Of a DNA stretch of 64,000 nt, positions 10,992 through 23,060 are shown piece by piece. The notes under the pieces were generated by a model. That model did not search any database. It saw only the letters and a list, made by a program, of their open reading frames with translations, and was not told the origin of the DNA. Source of the stretch: Icerya purchasi (lineage: Eukaryota > Arthropoda > Insecta > Hemiptera > Monophlebidae); the NCBI GenBank assembly GCA_039619475.1, contig CM077116.1, positions 379,056,188 through 379,120,187 on the forward strand, in the 5' to 3' direction. Both the position numbers and the translations under genes were made by a program. Position 1 is the stretch's first letter. Every line of letters starts with the position of its first letter.

Positions 10992-12150
10992 ATTATATGA
11001 GATATAAGAAGCACAGTAAGGAACAGGGACAAGTGCTAAGAGTTCAGAATAAAAAAAAATAGATCGTTCATGTGAGAGGAACGGACACTGAAAAAGAATA
11101 TGATTGAAATCACAGAAAGCCTCTTTGCTGAAGAAGGAAAAACGAAAATGATATTAGAAGAAGGTAACAATTAATGGTTAAGACGTAAGCGAATAATGGA
11201 AACGATGGCGGAACGCCGACATAAGAGATAATCAAGGAACCGCGGGTTTAATTGAAACGTAGGCTGAACAGTCAGGTAGACCGGTATTTGAAATGATTTT
11301 TTTTTGAAAGGAGTTAGGAGATTCAAACGTAGAATTTTTAAAAAGAAGGAGAAAAATTCGAGTCAGAGAATCAGCCAGTTCATTACCTTCTATACCTGTT
11401 TGACTAGGAATCTAAAACAAATTAACACGGATTGAATGAAAAAAAAAATATATATCACGAATGAGAGAGCGTATTCGAAGTATGATAAAATCACAGTAGT
11501 ACGTAGGAAAAGAAGAACATAGGGCGTGAAGGGCACCCGTGAAATCAGAGATAAGAAAATAGTTTGTGAAATAGCGGTGGGAGAAAACATAAATAACAGA
11601 ACGAAGAATAGTTGTGAGCTTGGCTGTACATATAGAACAAAAGAAAGGGAGTCTAAAAGATTCAGAGTGATTAATTTCCAGGAGGATAAAAGAGGCTTCA
11701 ACTCCACCAGGGTCCATTGAGCCATCGGTAAAGATATTAATGGATAGAGGAAATAAGGAATTAATAGTGTTATGGAATTTTTGCATAGTGGCGGTTCGAG
11801 ATAAAGATTCGGACCGGTAAAGACAGATAGAGAACTTTAGTAGAATGCATGAGATTTACTAGTCGAAGGAGAACTTCCCGGTTGAAGAAGGAGATTACAC
11901 GAGGAGAGTAGGAACTAAGTCGCAAGGAAATGTGAGCAAGGATAGGAATTTTCTTTGGAGTAAAACTCCAGTTCCTTATAATATGGATATAGGAAGAAAC
12001 AAATTTGGAAGACGTCAGCGGTGAGCGTTTTGCGAGAAAACAATATCCTAAATAGAGCTGGTGATTCACTCGTTTACATATTGGTATTATAGAAAAATGT
12101 GAACACATTTATACAGTTATCTGTTTAGTAATTTTACCTATAATGCCAAA
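10992..12150 (-). mobile_element. LINE fragment with RNase H, minus strand
   Basis: On the minus strand, about 12110-11790 encodes a connector segment (PKKIPILAHISLRL). About 11780-11400 carries NIFTDGSMDPGGVEASF and ISDFTGALHALCSSFP, an RNase H in which the usual SDS reads SDF. About 11400-11375 has a GIEGNELADSL segment matching the GxxGNExAD core of the domain, and about 11150-11080 has FCDFNHILFQCPFLSHERS, a Cys/His motif. The last motif and the following region resemble those at 42780-43251 and 31240-31437, so the three are one family. Multiple frame breaks. It faces the fragment at 9335-10990. Confidence 0.65.
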
Positions 12151-12295
12151 AAAAAAAAAAAAATGAAATCTGTAAAATAATCCCGCTAGACACTTGTACG
12201 GTTTATACACTAACTCGCTAACTTTATTCCGAGTTTCACGGACTTGTACAAAAACGGTAAAATTAGTTTTCGTTTTTTACCGAATACTAACGTCT

Positions 12296-13838
12296 CAGGG
12301 GACCTCACCTTGACGTGGTGAAGAGGCTTGAGTGTTCCAAGGAAGCTATCAGCTATGCCGGGGGTAATGTATTCTACCAGAAGGGCCATCCAAGCCGGAC
12401 AGGTGAAGTGGAGGAATCAGACCAAGCGGGTCTCAAGGAAAATAGAGCTCAAAGCTGTAGCGAAGGCATTCTATCTAAGGGAAGGAGCTCTGAAATCAAA
12501 TCACATGTTCGTCGGCAGCAGGACGGCCATTATTCAATACAAGCGCGGTATACATATTACAGAAGCTGCTGTAAAGGAAAATACTCGAACATTGAAATAG
12601 TTTTCCAAAATGGTTGAGTATCTGCGATGCAGAAAGTAAGGGGGGAAGCTAGTGCATTACTTATCCCAAACCACCTTCCATGAACGTACAACTAACAACG
12701 TCCACGAGTCCCCGGCGTTCCTTAGGTGGAACAGAGGTGCTAAGAATCCCCGGGTGGAAAAGAATAAACAAAAACTTGGATAAGACAGAAACATTAAACA
12801 TCGGAACGTGGAACATAAGACCTCTAATGAGAACTGGAAAACTAGAAAACATCAAGGTAGAAATGAGAAGAATGAGAATCGATATACTAGGCCTCAGCGG
12901 GACACGGGCAAGAGACGTAACTCAATACAAATCAGATGAATTTACCGTTACATCAACTGGTGGCGATAATGCAAAAGGAGCTGTAATAATTTTAAATGAA
13001 AAATTGGCCAAAAGAATAGTGGGAACTGTACCAATACACGAAAGAATAATAATGGTGAAACTAGAAGCCGGAATGAAGAAAATAACAGTTATTCAAGTTT
13101 ATATGCCGACCAGTAACGCTGAAGAGGACGAAATAGAAGAAACGTATAGTAAACTGGAAGAATTAATTGAGTCGATTAGTATGGAAGAAATAATGATCCT
13201 GATGGGGGATTGGAACGCAGTGGTTTGAGAACAAGAAGAAGGAATGGAAGTAGGGAAATATGACCTGGGAATCAAGAACGACATAGGTGAAAGATTAATC
13301 GAATTCTGCAAAGAACACAAATTAACGCTGACTAATACTTTGTTTCAACACCATAAACGCAGACGATACATATGGATGAGACCTGGTGACACAGGAAGAT
13401 ACCAAATAGATTACATAGTAGTCAAACAAGATTACAGGAATCAAATCTTGCTTTCTAAGAGAGATAAAACACAAAATTGACCCCTGGTCCCCTCCTTCTG
13501 ACCTCCCCAGAACCCACTTTGTGGCTATGGCAAGACTCCACATTGGACATATTTCGCTGACTCATGATCATCTCTTACTTAATTGCGAGCCTCCTTTCGA
13601 ATGCCCTTTTTGCTCTCTTCCCCCCGCTCCTATAGTAAAACACCTGCTCCTGGAGTGCCCCTCCTTCGCGCTCCAGCGCGCCAAGCTTTGTATAGCGTCT
13701 TTGCAGTCGTCTTTGGCCAACTCGCCTTTGAACATTGCAGACACTATTCGGTTTCTTTATACAACTAACTTATTTCGAACCATTTAACTCTCCGATTGCC
13801 ATAGTGTCGTAATAGCCCCGGCAGCTGTACACGGCACT

Positions 13839-13871
<33 letters not shown>

Positions 13872-15975
13872 ATCAACAGCAGAGCATATTCAGGTGCAGA
13901 CTGCAATAGCGACCATAACCTAGTACTTCTGAAATGCATAGTGAAATTAAAGAAAAGCAAGAAGATCAAAAGAACAACGTATAAATAATACGATACTGGG
14001 AAATGTAAGGAAGAAGGAAGGTGAAATGATTTTGTGATAAAAATAACAAGAGAGCTAGAAAAATACAATACTTGCAAAGAAAGAGATAATACGGAAACAA
14101 GATGGGAAACAATTAAGACAACCTTAAAAAAGATAGCAAACGTAGAATTGAGACCAGGGAAACAAGAAACACAAAGAAAAGCATGGGTAACAGAAGATAT
14201 TTTAAAAGATATAGAAGAAAAGAGAAAATACAAAAATAAAAAAGAATATAATGAACTGAGAAACCAAATACATCGGAAATGCAAGAAAGCAAAAGAAGAA
14301 TGGATGAATAAAAAATGCAAAGAGATTGAATTTATGATAGAAGAGTAGAGACTCGATCAGGCTTATAAACTGATACGATTATTCTTTGGAAGGAAAGGAA
14401 TGCACAATGTACTATATATAAAGAATAAGAATGGGAAAATAGAAACAAATGAAACAGGAATCAAAAATAGATTGAAAGAATATCTAGAAGAATTATACCA
14501 AGATGACGAAGGAATAGAAGAAGACAGAGCTAATTGGCAAGGAGAAGAAGTACTAGAAGTGCTAGCATCAGAATTCAATAATGCTATTGAAAGCATAAAA
14601 ACAAGGAAAGCTACAGGTGTAGACGAGTACCGACAGATTTCAAAAAAGGCAGATTGGTGATGAAAAAAGGAGCAGATAAATGCGAAAACTACAGGACAAT
14701 AAATTTACTGTCGCATGCCTCAAAAATACTGACACGTATAATACTAAAAAGAATACAAGAGAAAATCAACAAAAATCTTGATTTAGATCAATATGGATTT
14801 CAAAAACCAAAAGGGGACAAGAGAAGCAATACCAGCACTATGGTTCATAATAGAAAAACAGCTAGAATCGGAAGACAGACTATTGCTAGCCTTTTTGGAT
14901 TTAGAAAAGGCCTTTGCCCGAGTAAAGTGGAACAAAATGTTCGAAATTCTGCGAGAAATTGATATACCGCAAGCAGAAATATAAACAATCAAAACAATTT
15001 ACAGAAACCAAACAGCAGAATTTATGGTAGGAAAAAGAGAGGAAATAAGAATAGGTAAAGGGGTAAGGCAAGGCTATATGTTATGTCACCAGCGTTATTC
15101 AATATATATATATACATATAGAAAAACCAATAAACTTAATAAAAAACAGCCTGCGGAATAAGCAAATTGGAGTACAAGAACAAGGTGAATACCTACAAAT
15201 GATAAGATACGGTCATTATTGCTAAGTCTGAAGAAGAACTTCAAGAAGCACTGACAGAAACGCAGGTACATCTAGAAGAATACAACATGAAAATAAACGA
15301 AACAAAAACTAAAATAATAATATGCGAAAGGACACCAATGCCGCAAAAGAAAAATACATTATTCAATAATAAAATAATTGGACGAGCCAAAGAAGCGCGG
15401 TATACTTGAACAGTATGGGATCAGAAGATGGGAAAACTGAAAAAGAAATTATACGTAGAATAAGTCTAGCTAAATACGTATTTCTGCAAAAATATGCATT
15501 ACTCGACAATAAAAATGTAGACACAGAACTAAGGAAACGGCTAATAAAGGTTTATGTATGGAGCACACTACTGTATGGGTGCGAACCTTGGATATAATAA
15601 ATGAAGCCGACAAAAAGAGGTTGATGGCAGCAGAGATGTGGCTGTGGAAAAAGATGTTAAAGATAAAATGGACAGATAAGAAGAGCAATGAAGAAGTCAT
15701 GAACACGATTAGTGAAAAACGGGAATGAATAAACGTAATAAAAAGACGCAGATCAAAAATGTTGAGATATCTATTAAGACACGATGAAAGACTAAAACTG
15801 ATTATAGAAGGAATAACTGAGAAGAAGAGAAGAAGAGGAAGACCAAGGAATAATTACATAAAACAGATTATTAAAGATATAGGATGCCAAACATACTCGG
15901 ATCTAAAAAGGATGGCCGAAAACAGAACGGAACGGAGGAAACGAACCCTTTTAGGTGTTCAATGATTAATAATAA
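12296..15975 (+). mobile_element. RTE-clade LINE, nearly full length but decayed
   Basis: It starts with GGGACCTCACCTTGACGTGG, which I recognise as the usual 5' leader of insect RTE elements, and ends in TAA repeats at 15965-15978. TAACGTCT flanks it (12288-12295 and 15976-15983). About 12780-13480 encodes the endonuclease (NIGTWNIRPL, then ILMGDWNAVV, then RRYIWMRPGD with YQIDYIVV), continuing with SRAYSGADCNSDHNLV after the nested insert. About 14160-14350 is the linker. Reverse transcriptase blocks follow: CENYRTINLLSHASKI (about 14680), LAFLDLEKAFARVKW (about 14890), and GKGVRQG with a damaged downstream LSP block (about 15060). The C-terminal block (RHDERLKLIIEGIT, RRRGRPRNNYIKQI) is at 15770-15960. 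Frameshifts and stops inactivate it. These proteins are often mislabelled craniofacial development protein 2 in databases. Confidence 0.85.
13448..13870 (+). mobile_element. I-type LINE tail nested inside the RTE LINE
   Basis: The frame 13521-13787 encodes ARLHIGHISLTHDHLLLNC, then FECPFCSLPPAPIVKHLLLEC (C-x2-C-x8-H-x4-C), the standard C-terminus of I-group ORF2. It is followed by a short UTR ending GTACACGGCACTC and a poly(A) run at about 13841-13869. AATC (13444-13447 and 13871-13874) borders the insert. Removing the insert restores the RTE endonuclease frame across ...RNQ-INSRAYSG..., which fixes both boundaries well. The copy is 5'-truncated and its own frame is nearly intact, so it is younger than its host element. 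Confidence 0.85.
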
Positions 15976-16014
15976 TAACGTCTGGAAAAAGTTACAATAA
16001 ATCGGTGACCCACA

Positions 16015-17335
16015 ATTTTTAAGTTCCCATTGTAAATAGAGTAAACTTGAGAATTAGAAAATTTTTTTCATGTTTAAAATCATTTGGAAAAGTACGAAGT
16101 AAGCAAATAATCGCAGCACGAGATAAGTTTCCGAAGGGAGAGAAATAAAATCTGAGCAGTTTTGGTTAGTTTCTCGGAAGAGAAGGTAATTTTTCGTTCC
16201 AAATTGGAAAAAAGTCGAGAGAATGTTTTAATGATGTGCAAAATATAAATGTAAAAAGAAATTAAGCATTACAAATACATCGGTGGATAAATCTTAAAAT
16301 TTCATTGCCAAGCAACTAACGAGTATATATTCAATAGACGTGCACCAATGTTAAACATACCGGTGCCATTAGTGAAGATAAGTTTGGCGAAAATTATCTT
16401 TGAAAGAGGATGTGCCCTAGAAAAGCTCAAAGTTCAAATCAGGTTCGGTTAGAACGTGTGAAAAGCTTATTTTTAACAAAAATATTATTGAAAAGAAAAG
16501 CAGACAAACTTTTGAAAAATTTTACAGATGGATAATATAAAACTTAGCTAGTATGTGCGAAAAGGTACTATATCTATCTATCTATCTATCTATATATTTA
16601 TGTGTATATATATATATATATATAAATATGAGTGCGTGCGTGTGTTTGTGCGCTCGCACGCGTATGTGAAGTTTGTTTAAACCACTTTATACTTAGCCGA
16701 AAGATTTCTTGGAAAATAGTGATCCACTCGAGGTATGATTAAAGCAACTACACGGAGATAATTTTTATAAAGTGAAAAATTTCCTCCTATTATGTAGTTG
16801 TGGATTTCTTTCGTTTTAAGGATATAAAATTATTTAAAGATTTAGCTTTACTTCTTGTAAAAAATAAATATTACACTTCCGATAAGTAACTATGATATAT
16901 TTAAGTCGATTTACTTTTTAGGTTAATTTAAAAATTGGCCCTAACCTTTGAAATCTGACCGCTTCTGACAACTTCCAATTATTCAACATGTCAATGTTTT
17001 CTGTTTATATCTTTAATCATCTTTTCTAAAGAATTATTAAATCTTCGATTAAATACTACCGCTTGACATAGCGACAACAAAAAAATTTTCTTTATTTTCG
17101 TCACCATTTTTAGTCAAATATTTCACTTTTATTTTAACGTTAATTTCGTATCATCATTAACATTAACCAATTATCAGTGTTGCACTTTATTAATATCCGT
17201 ACTGATATCGTTCTTATGAAATGATATATTATAAAAAACTTCTTAAAAAGTACAAGCGAATCCGGTAATTATTAATGTCGTATGTCTGAGAGTTTTATCA
17301 CCCACTTACTACTTTCTAGCTTCAAATCAACATCC
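16015..17335. other. AT-rich spacer with tetranucleotide and TA microsatellites
   Basis: An (ATCT)n array at about 16568-16596 runs into TA repeats to about 16626 and a GT/CG-rich stretch to about 16665. No coding similarity was seen. Confidence 0.5.
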
Positions 17336-17339
17336 GTCA

Positions 17340-18250
17340 TTTTTACCATGAGAAGGTTTATCTATCGCCTAAGACCATTTTATCCAAATCTACAACGGGG
17401 CTATTGTAGCAAAACCTTATGTTAAGTATTTGGGATTGTACTTGGATTCAAAACTTACTTGGGCTAAGCACATTCAAACGTTATATAATGACTATGCTAT
17501 GATCATAAATTCTTTTAAGTTTGTATGTAATACAACTCTTGGGGTGGTGACCCGATAATTTTGAGTTTATTCTATAAATCCTTAATTAGCTCAAAGCTGG
17601 ATTATGGGTCGGCTTCTAGAACTAATTTAAATAAACTGGGGAAACTTCAAAATTTGCTTATGAGGCTTATAACTGGTAATTTCCGAACAGCTCCGATACC
17701 ATATCTACATGCGGAAACTCATCTCTCTCCTTCATTTATTAGGAGGGATGTTTTTTAGCGGATAGGTTTTTAGGGAAATTATGCAATCGCTAATTTTTCT
17801 ATTTACCGTCAGTTATTTTCAGAGTTAATACCATAAGTGGAGATTTGTTGATTCCAAAAAGCCTTTACTGTCAAGTAGAATAGCTTTATATTATACGTAC
17901 AGTCCAGCGCTGGTACATCCATCGCCTTGCTTTACATTTCACTATGATATCGAAATTGTGAAAACTGTTGAAAGCTATTTGCTATTGGAATCGTTTGCTG
18001 CACCCGGCACTATTTAATTTTTGAATTGATTTCATAATGGAATGGAATCTCTGTTCTTTGATTGTAATGAAAAGCTTGCCTGTGATATATTGTAGACGAA
18101 ATTGTTATAAGCGGTTCTGTCTATTCTGCTATCATACACTGAACAAAGTCGAACATCGTAGTACCTAAACGTAATTGTAACGCTTTATTCTGGGTGGTTT
18201 GTGGTTTGATGAATGAGCCAACGAATTCCACATGTGATTGTGTACCGTAG
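17340..18250 (+). mobile_element. LINE fragment: C-terminal part of reverse transcriptase
   Basis: The frames encode VAKPYVKYLGLYLDSKLTW (the YLG block after the catalytic centre, about 17408-17465), then SLISSKLDYGSAS (about 17578) and LMRLITGNFRTAPIPYLHAE (about 17658-17720). The order and wording match the thumb/connector of I- and R1-group LINEs. A single-base frame change lies near 17545. Similarity fades after about 17760, and I see no clear RNase H. No tail or target duplication could be defined. Confidence 0.65.
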
Positions 18251-18974
18251 CTCTATAAATTATTAAGTCTCAATTCGGATGAGCACCCCATTTAGTACCA
18301 GAGGTACCCCGAAGCGTAGACCTTTTTCAAATCTATTTCACTTTTATTTATTAAGTAGTTCGTTTCTTCGGACCGATTCTCCATAGGAGAATTGAAATTT
18401 TATGGATTTATTTACGAAAACACTTATTTTGTACATTTTCCAGCTCTGATGTTTATAAATGAGCAGCAGTGCACTCAGTACACTACCTTGGACTCGTTGA
18501 TGAACTTTTTTTATTGTAACTGACTATTGATTTTCTACCATTATAACAGTTATTATAGGCTCAGTTAATGTGTTTACGGGAAACTCCGAAATTTTCCATT
18601 TGCTGGGTTAATATTAATAGATCGACTATGCCGATTTTATATCTTCTACGAAGAATTGCTATAGTGTAACAAAAATTTTGTCAGTGTAGGTAAGAGTAAA
18701 TAAATTTAAAGTATTTAATTTCAAAATTCATAATTCGCTGCTAAATATTAATCCTGAAATTTAAAATATACAACAAACCTCAAACGCGGTACCATAAAAA
18801 ATGAGCAACTCTAATAACCACATAATTTAGGCCTCCATTTAGGGGGGGGGGGGGGCAAAAAATCTAGTTGTCGTAAATGATAGTTTTGTTGTAGAAATTG
18901 AACAAACTCAAAATATATTTCAGACATGTGTATAGAACGATAATTTGGAAGAAAAATATAGCCGATATTTTAAC
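18251..18974. other. Spacer with a G run
   Basis: A 14-base G run lies at about 18842-18855. No coding frame or repeat family recognised. Confidence 0.4.
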
Positions 18975-20215
18975 TTCAAATACGAACCATCTCAGAACGC
19001 CAGAAACTTCCAAGTTCAAACGAAAATAATTTTTTTCTTTCCGGGCGTGTTGTTTATCGATGGAAAACACGCTACATGGAAGAAATAAAACCATATTTCA
19101 ATTTCTTAAAGGAACTTTCAATATTTATGAAGCCCGTTTGAACAAGTACAAAAAAAATTCACCCCTTGAATTATATTTCGAAGTGTTTAATCAAATTATA
19201 AATGTCTACATATTTACGGGAATATTTAATGAAAAATGTAGCCGATCGTTACAGAAAGTATTAGTTTTGAATTATGTGGTATTACATAAATGTAAATTAT
19301 GGTAATTTTTAATGAAATACACGGTATATTTAGTGTACAATACATCTCAATTTGTTGTTCGATTGATTCAATTTAAACAAAAACTCTTAACTTATTTTTC
19401 ATTTCAATCAGCACATTAATATTATTTACATTTAAATAAAACTAAAATTTATAATATTGCAACTATCTATATCACTAATATAAAAGTGTTATATTTTAAC
19501 GCGTATAGAATTTTACTAGTTTATAAAATTTAATTTAAGAATTATAAAAGTTAAAAACAATTTACCAAAACTATATAAAAATGAAATTATATTCAAATTT
19601 TGGTATATTCAAAAGCTCATTTTTTCTTGGAATAAATCCAATCGTTTTCTATGCACAATGAAAAATATGCTGGTCACATTCTTATCGTATTAATATTTAT
19701 GAAAATGTTAAAAACATTTTACCCGAAATTCGTTTCTTCAATTTATAATTTGTTATATTATAATAATAGCCGCTTAACTAGATGAATGTCTGCGAAATTT
19801 TTTCATTGTTACGTATAGATTATTCGTAAATTGATGAATCAGTTAAAATTAAAATATTCCGTATTAATATAAAACAAGGTTCGTAAAGCATAATGCAACC
19901 TGCAAATTACATTTGATTAGAAATTATTTTAATTGACATTATTTTATATTATTCTGTCTTTTATTCACGATATTCCTGTAAATGTGACATTTCTGGTTAG
20001 CACAAAAATATTTACGAATAACAAATACACCGTCACCCTGCCAACTTGATAACACTATTTTTTTACGTGTCTTGAAAGTTCCTTTAACAAATTGAAATAT
20101 AGTTCACTTTTAAACAGCCAAACGTTTCAGCAGTATTGCAAAACGCTGAGAAAAAAAAATTATTATTTCTTTTCGGATTTTGGAATTTCTGCACTGTTCT
20201 GAGAGGTTCTAGTTG
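18975..20215. repeat. Pair of about 150-bp inverted arms, unclassified
   Basis: The left arm (about 18975-19126) contains CTCAGAACGCCAGAAACTTC, a T-rich middle, then ATATTTCAATTTCTTAAAGG and AACTTTCAA. The right arm read on the minus strand (about 20215-20060) contains CTCAGAACAGTGCAGAAATT, a T-rich middle, then ATATTTCAATTTGTTAAAGG and AACTTTCAA. About 930 bp separates them. The interior (19130-20055) is AT-rich with no recognisable protein. This could be a foldback or other non-autonomous DNA element; I could not find its outer ends or a target duplication. Confidence 0.55.
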
Positions 20216-20249
20216 TAACACTGACTTTATTCATATCGTTAAAGCTTCC

Positions 20250-20740
20250 TTTCATGTACATATGCAAGATGTGTTTTGATTCTTTTCCAGTTCCGGTAGT
20301 CGAGCTATGATTTACGAAAACACACATATTTTTTTAGTTTTGACCTAAACTGCTAGCGGGTGGTGGATAATCAAATTAATTGGTTAATTCTTATTTTAGG
20401 AACATTTTTTTGATTTTTGTTACATATTTTAAATTTCTCGTTACTGGATTACTACCGGGTGATCAATTATGAATTTTTAAGTGACCTTTTAGGTTATTTT
20501 AAGTTTCATATTATATATTCTTGATGTTTTTTTTTAATTTTTTGACCTCCAGAAGAATCGGTTGTCTCAGGGGTTAAAGTGTCACAATGCCAATTTTACG
20601 TGTTAAACAGTTGCAGAATTATTGAGTTTTATTCAATCATTATGCGACTTTTAAGCCATCTCAATAGGAGATTATTCAGTACATTCACGCTAAACATCTT
20701 ACATCAAAAATGATTAGTGATGAATTTCGAAATCATTCTT
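20250..20740. repeat. Divergent dispersed repeat, copy A
   Basis: Similar in order to 62690-63400: GTGTGTTTTGATT... near the start, then TTTACGTGTTAAAC followed after about 70 bases by CTCAATAGGAGATTATTC, against TTTACGTGTTAAAC and CTCAGTAGGGGATTATTC in the second copy. The two are clearly related in blocks but with gaps. No protein is evident. Family unknown. Confidence 0.4.
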
Positions 20741-20887
20741 AACAAAGTGACTTTTATTCATTCTTAATTACTTCATCGATTTCATAAAATTCGACAGTTT
20801 CTTTTAAAGGATTTGGCCAATTCTCGTTCCTAGCCAGTAATTTTGATCTAGAGTCTTTGCGCAACATCGGTTACACTTGCCGCTGCT

Positions 20888-21458
20888 CAGGGCCGTATCT
20901 GAGGAGGGGTTTTCAGGGTTCAAACTTCCCCGAAATGTCTGCGAAATAATAACTGCTTGAATTAAATGGAACAAAATTCAGAATAAATTTATTTCTTTTC
21001 AATTTTTAACAAAAGAAAAGAAAATTGAAATTTATATGAATTCTATGGAAACGACTATTTTTTATTTATTTTTATTGTAATGTTCAAATATTACATATAC
21101 AATAATTGACTACAAGATTTTAGTGTACTATTTATAAATAAGTATATTTCATGATAACCCGCCATTTTTACGTCAGAGGTCATCAGGAAAAATGTTCTGT
21201 TACGAAATTTGTCCCAAAAAATGTCCCAATTTTATGTAACGTTCGATATTCATATGGACTGGTTTAAAATTACGTTGTAAATTTTGATAATTTTATATAT
21301 AGTATAGAAGAGAAAGAGACAGAAATGTAAGCAAGAGGGGTCAAGGAGCACAGTCCCTTGCGAGGCCAAAATGACCGAGTTATATATATATATATATATA
21401 TACATTTATAAAAATATTTTCGCCCCCCCCCCTAAATTTTGATCTAGATACAGCCCTG
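20888..21458. mobile_element. Non-autonomous hAT-like element (571 bp)
   Basis: Terminal inverted repeats are CAGGGCCGTATCT at the left and CAGGGCTGTATCT (reverse complement) at the right, 12 of 13 identical. A perfect 8-bp duplication, CCGCTGCT, flanks it at 20880-20887 and 21459-21466. The 8-bp duplication and CAG ends are the hAT signature. The interior is AT-rich with a TA microsatellite near 21380-21402, a G-rich block next to the left end and a C run next to the right end. No transposase frame exists, so it must be mobilised by another element. Confidence 0.85.
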
Positions 21459-21589
21459 CCGCTGCTTTTCGAGTTCTATGCGCAATTCCGGGTTGCTCCC
21501 GATAAAACAAATACCCAACTTTGAAACATTTATACTACTGTCAGCGGAAGAAAATTGCAGCAGAGGTTCGAAAATTTTATTACGCAGAT

Positions 21590-23060
21590 CAGTTTGGATA
21601 TCTCAAAAACAAATCAACAGAGCTTGTAGTAAAATAGTTATGCAATTATGTTGAAAAATACAAAACAGAAAGAGACATACGTTATGATATATCCGGAGCA
21701 TTTGATTAAATAAAAATTTATGAAATTTTAAAAATTATGAAAAATATAAATACAAGTCCGGTGCAATGCCAACTGTTATTTAAAACTACTTAAACGACAA
21801 AAAAATCGGGTTATTTAATCAATAAAATAAAATCCTATACAACAGAAGTGTCGACTCAGGAGTAACACAAGGTTTCTTGGACTAGTAATTTTCAATATAA
21901 CGATGAGTGAAGTTCATAATTTACATTTCAGTTAACACTGCAATGTGATAAGCTATGCAGACGATATAATGTTAGTCTCGGGAATAAATAAAACGGAAGA
22001 CGTATATAAAATAAATGAAATAATAAAAAATCTGAGTAAAAACATACAAAACTTAGGCTTACAATTTAACATAAATAAAACCCGAGCACTACTAATAAGT
22101 AGAAAACAGGACAGGAAAGAAATGATACACTGCATTGAACAGCGTTTTTATCTATAAATAAAGATAAAACAAAAGTAGTAAATTTGGGAATAATTAAAGG
22201 CACGGTAATTTAAATTTTAGTAAACACGTCGAATACAGAATAGACAAGATTGAGATTAACTTCAAACTAAGGTCACTGTATTCAAATATGTTCGGTTTCA
22301 AACATAAAGATAGAATAGTACTTTACAAGGCTATTTTTGGATTTATAATACTGCTCCACTTTATACTTTCTAGTTTTGCGAGAAAAAGACAAAAATACGA
22401 TGCTAAAATTACAAAGGAAAATATTAATAATTTTTGGTTATCGCACAGTATCACATACTTCAGTCAGAATCATGTCAGGAATAATACTACCCATAGACTT
22501 AAAAACGGTAAACCAAATTAAAACATTGAAACAAGAAGAAAACATTTTCGACGAGAAAAAATTACGAAAACAGATCAATAAAATTAATTCAAATAGTATA
22601 CGACACTCTGGAAACTCAGATGCGATAAATCAAAAATTGGCAAAGTAACAACACGGGAGGAAATAGTTCCGATCATCGAAGAAAGACTACAAATGAAACA
22701 TTTTCATTGTAACTTCACCCAATCTTTAACCGGACATGGAAATAATAATGGAGAGTATATTTCAAACGTTTTAAAATTGCTGAATCGGATATCTGTGTAA
22801 AGAGACTGTGAAGAGAAATCAGATGATTAACATTTGATTTTTGAATGGAAAAAGTTTAAAAACGAAAGAGAAAAAAGGAAGATAATAAAAAAACCAATAA
22901 CCGAAATACATAAGACTTTTTCAATTTGCTTAATTTCGTTGACTATCTAATGAATAATAAAACACAATAATTAATAAGAAATAATAGCGGTAACAATTAG
23001 AAGCTCTGGCTGAGAAGCCGTAAGGTATAGCAGAGTTAAAAAAAGAAATACATAAAAAAA
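21590..23060 (+). mobile_element. R1-clade LINE fragment, decayed
   Basis: The frames encode a YDISGAFD segment (about 21690; first catalytic Asp region), ISYADDIMLVSGINKTEDVY (about 21948-22005; YADD box), and the following palm (NIQNLGLQFNINKTR). The C-terminal region has TQSLTGHGNNNGEY (about 22718-22755) and an HLIFEWKKFKNER stretch (about 22840), where an R1 C-terminal Cys/His motif would normally be; its cysteines are largely lost. Many stops. The tail is A-rich near 23038-23060. It is the second R1-type remnant, in the opposite orientation to 3913-5620. Confidence 0.65.

Larger units (their letters stand above)
9072..16014. mobile_element. Composite element bounded by long inverted repeats
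   Basis: The left arm (9072 to about 9235) begins TGTGGGTCACCGATT and contains TAGTATTCGGTA, AATTTTACCGTTTTT, GTGAAACTCG and AAAGTTAGCGAG in that order. The right arm, read on the minus strand, begins at 16014 with TGTGGGTCACCGATT and contains the same blocks in the same order. It is split by the RTE LINE at 12296-15975, so its parts are 15984-16014 and about 12170-12287. The arms are at least 150 bp with moderate divergence. Long inverted termini suggest a Mutator-like or foldback element, but no transposase remains and no target duplication is visible at the tips, so the superfamily is open. The interior is filled by later retroinsertions. Confidence 0.65.

Noticed and set aside
12680..13228. 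Annotation as a craniofacial development protein 2 gene
   Set aside because: That label in databases commonly marks RTE endonucleases; the 5' leader, reverse transcriptase, tail and target duplication show it is a LINE.
13838..14320. Minus-strand frame of 160 codons starting in a poly(T) stretch
   Set aside because: It is antisense to the RTE linker and its Phe run comes from the poly(A) tail of the nested LINE.
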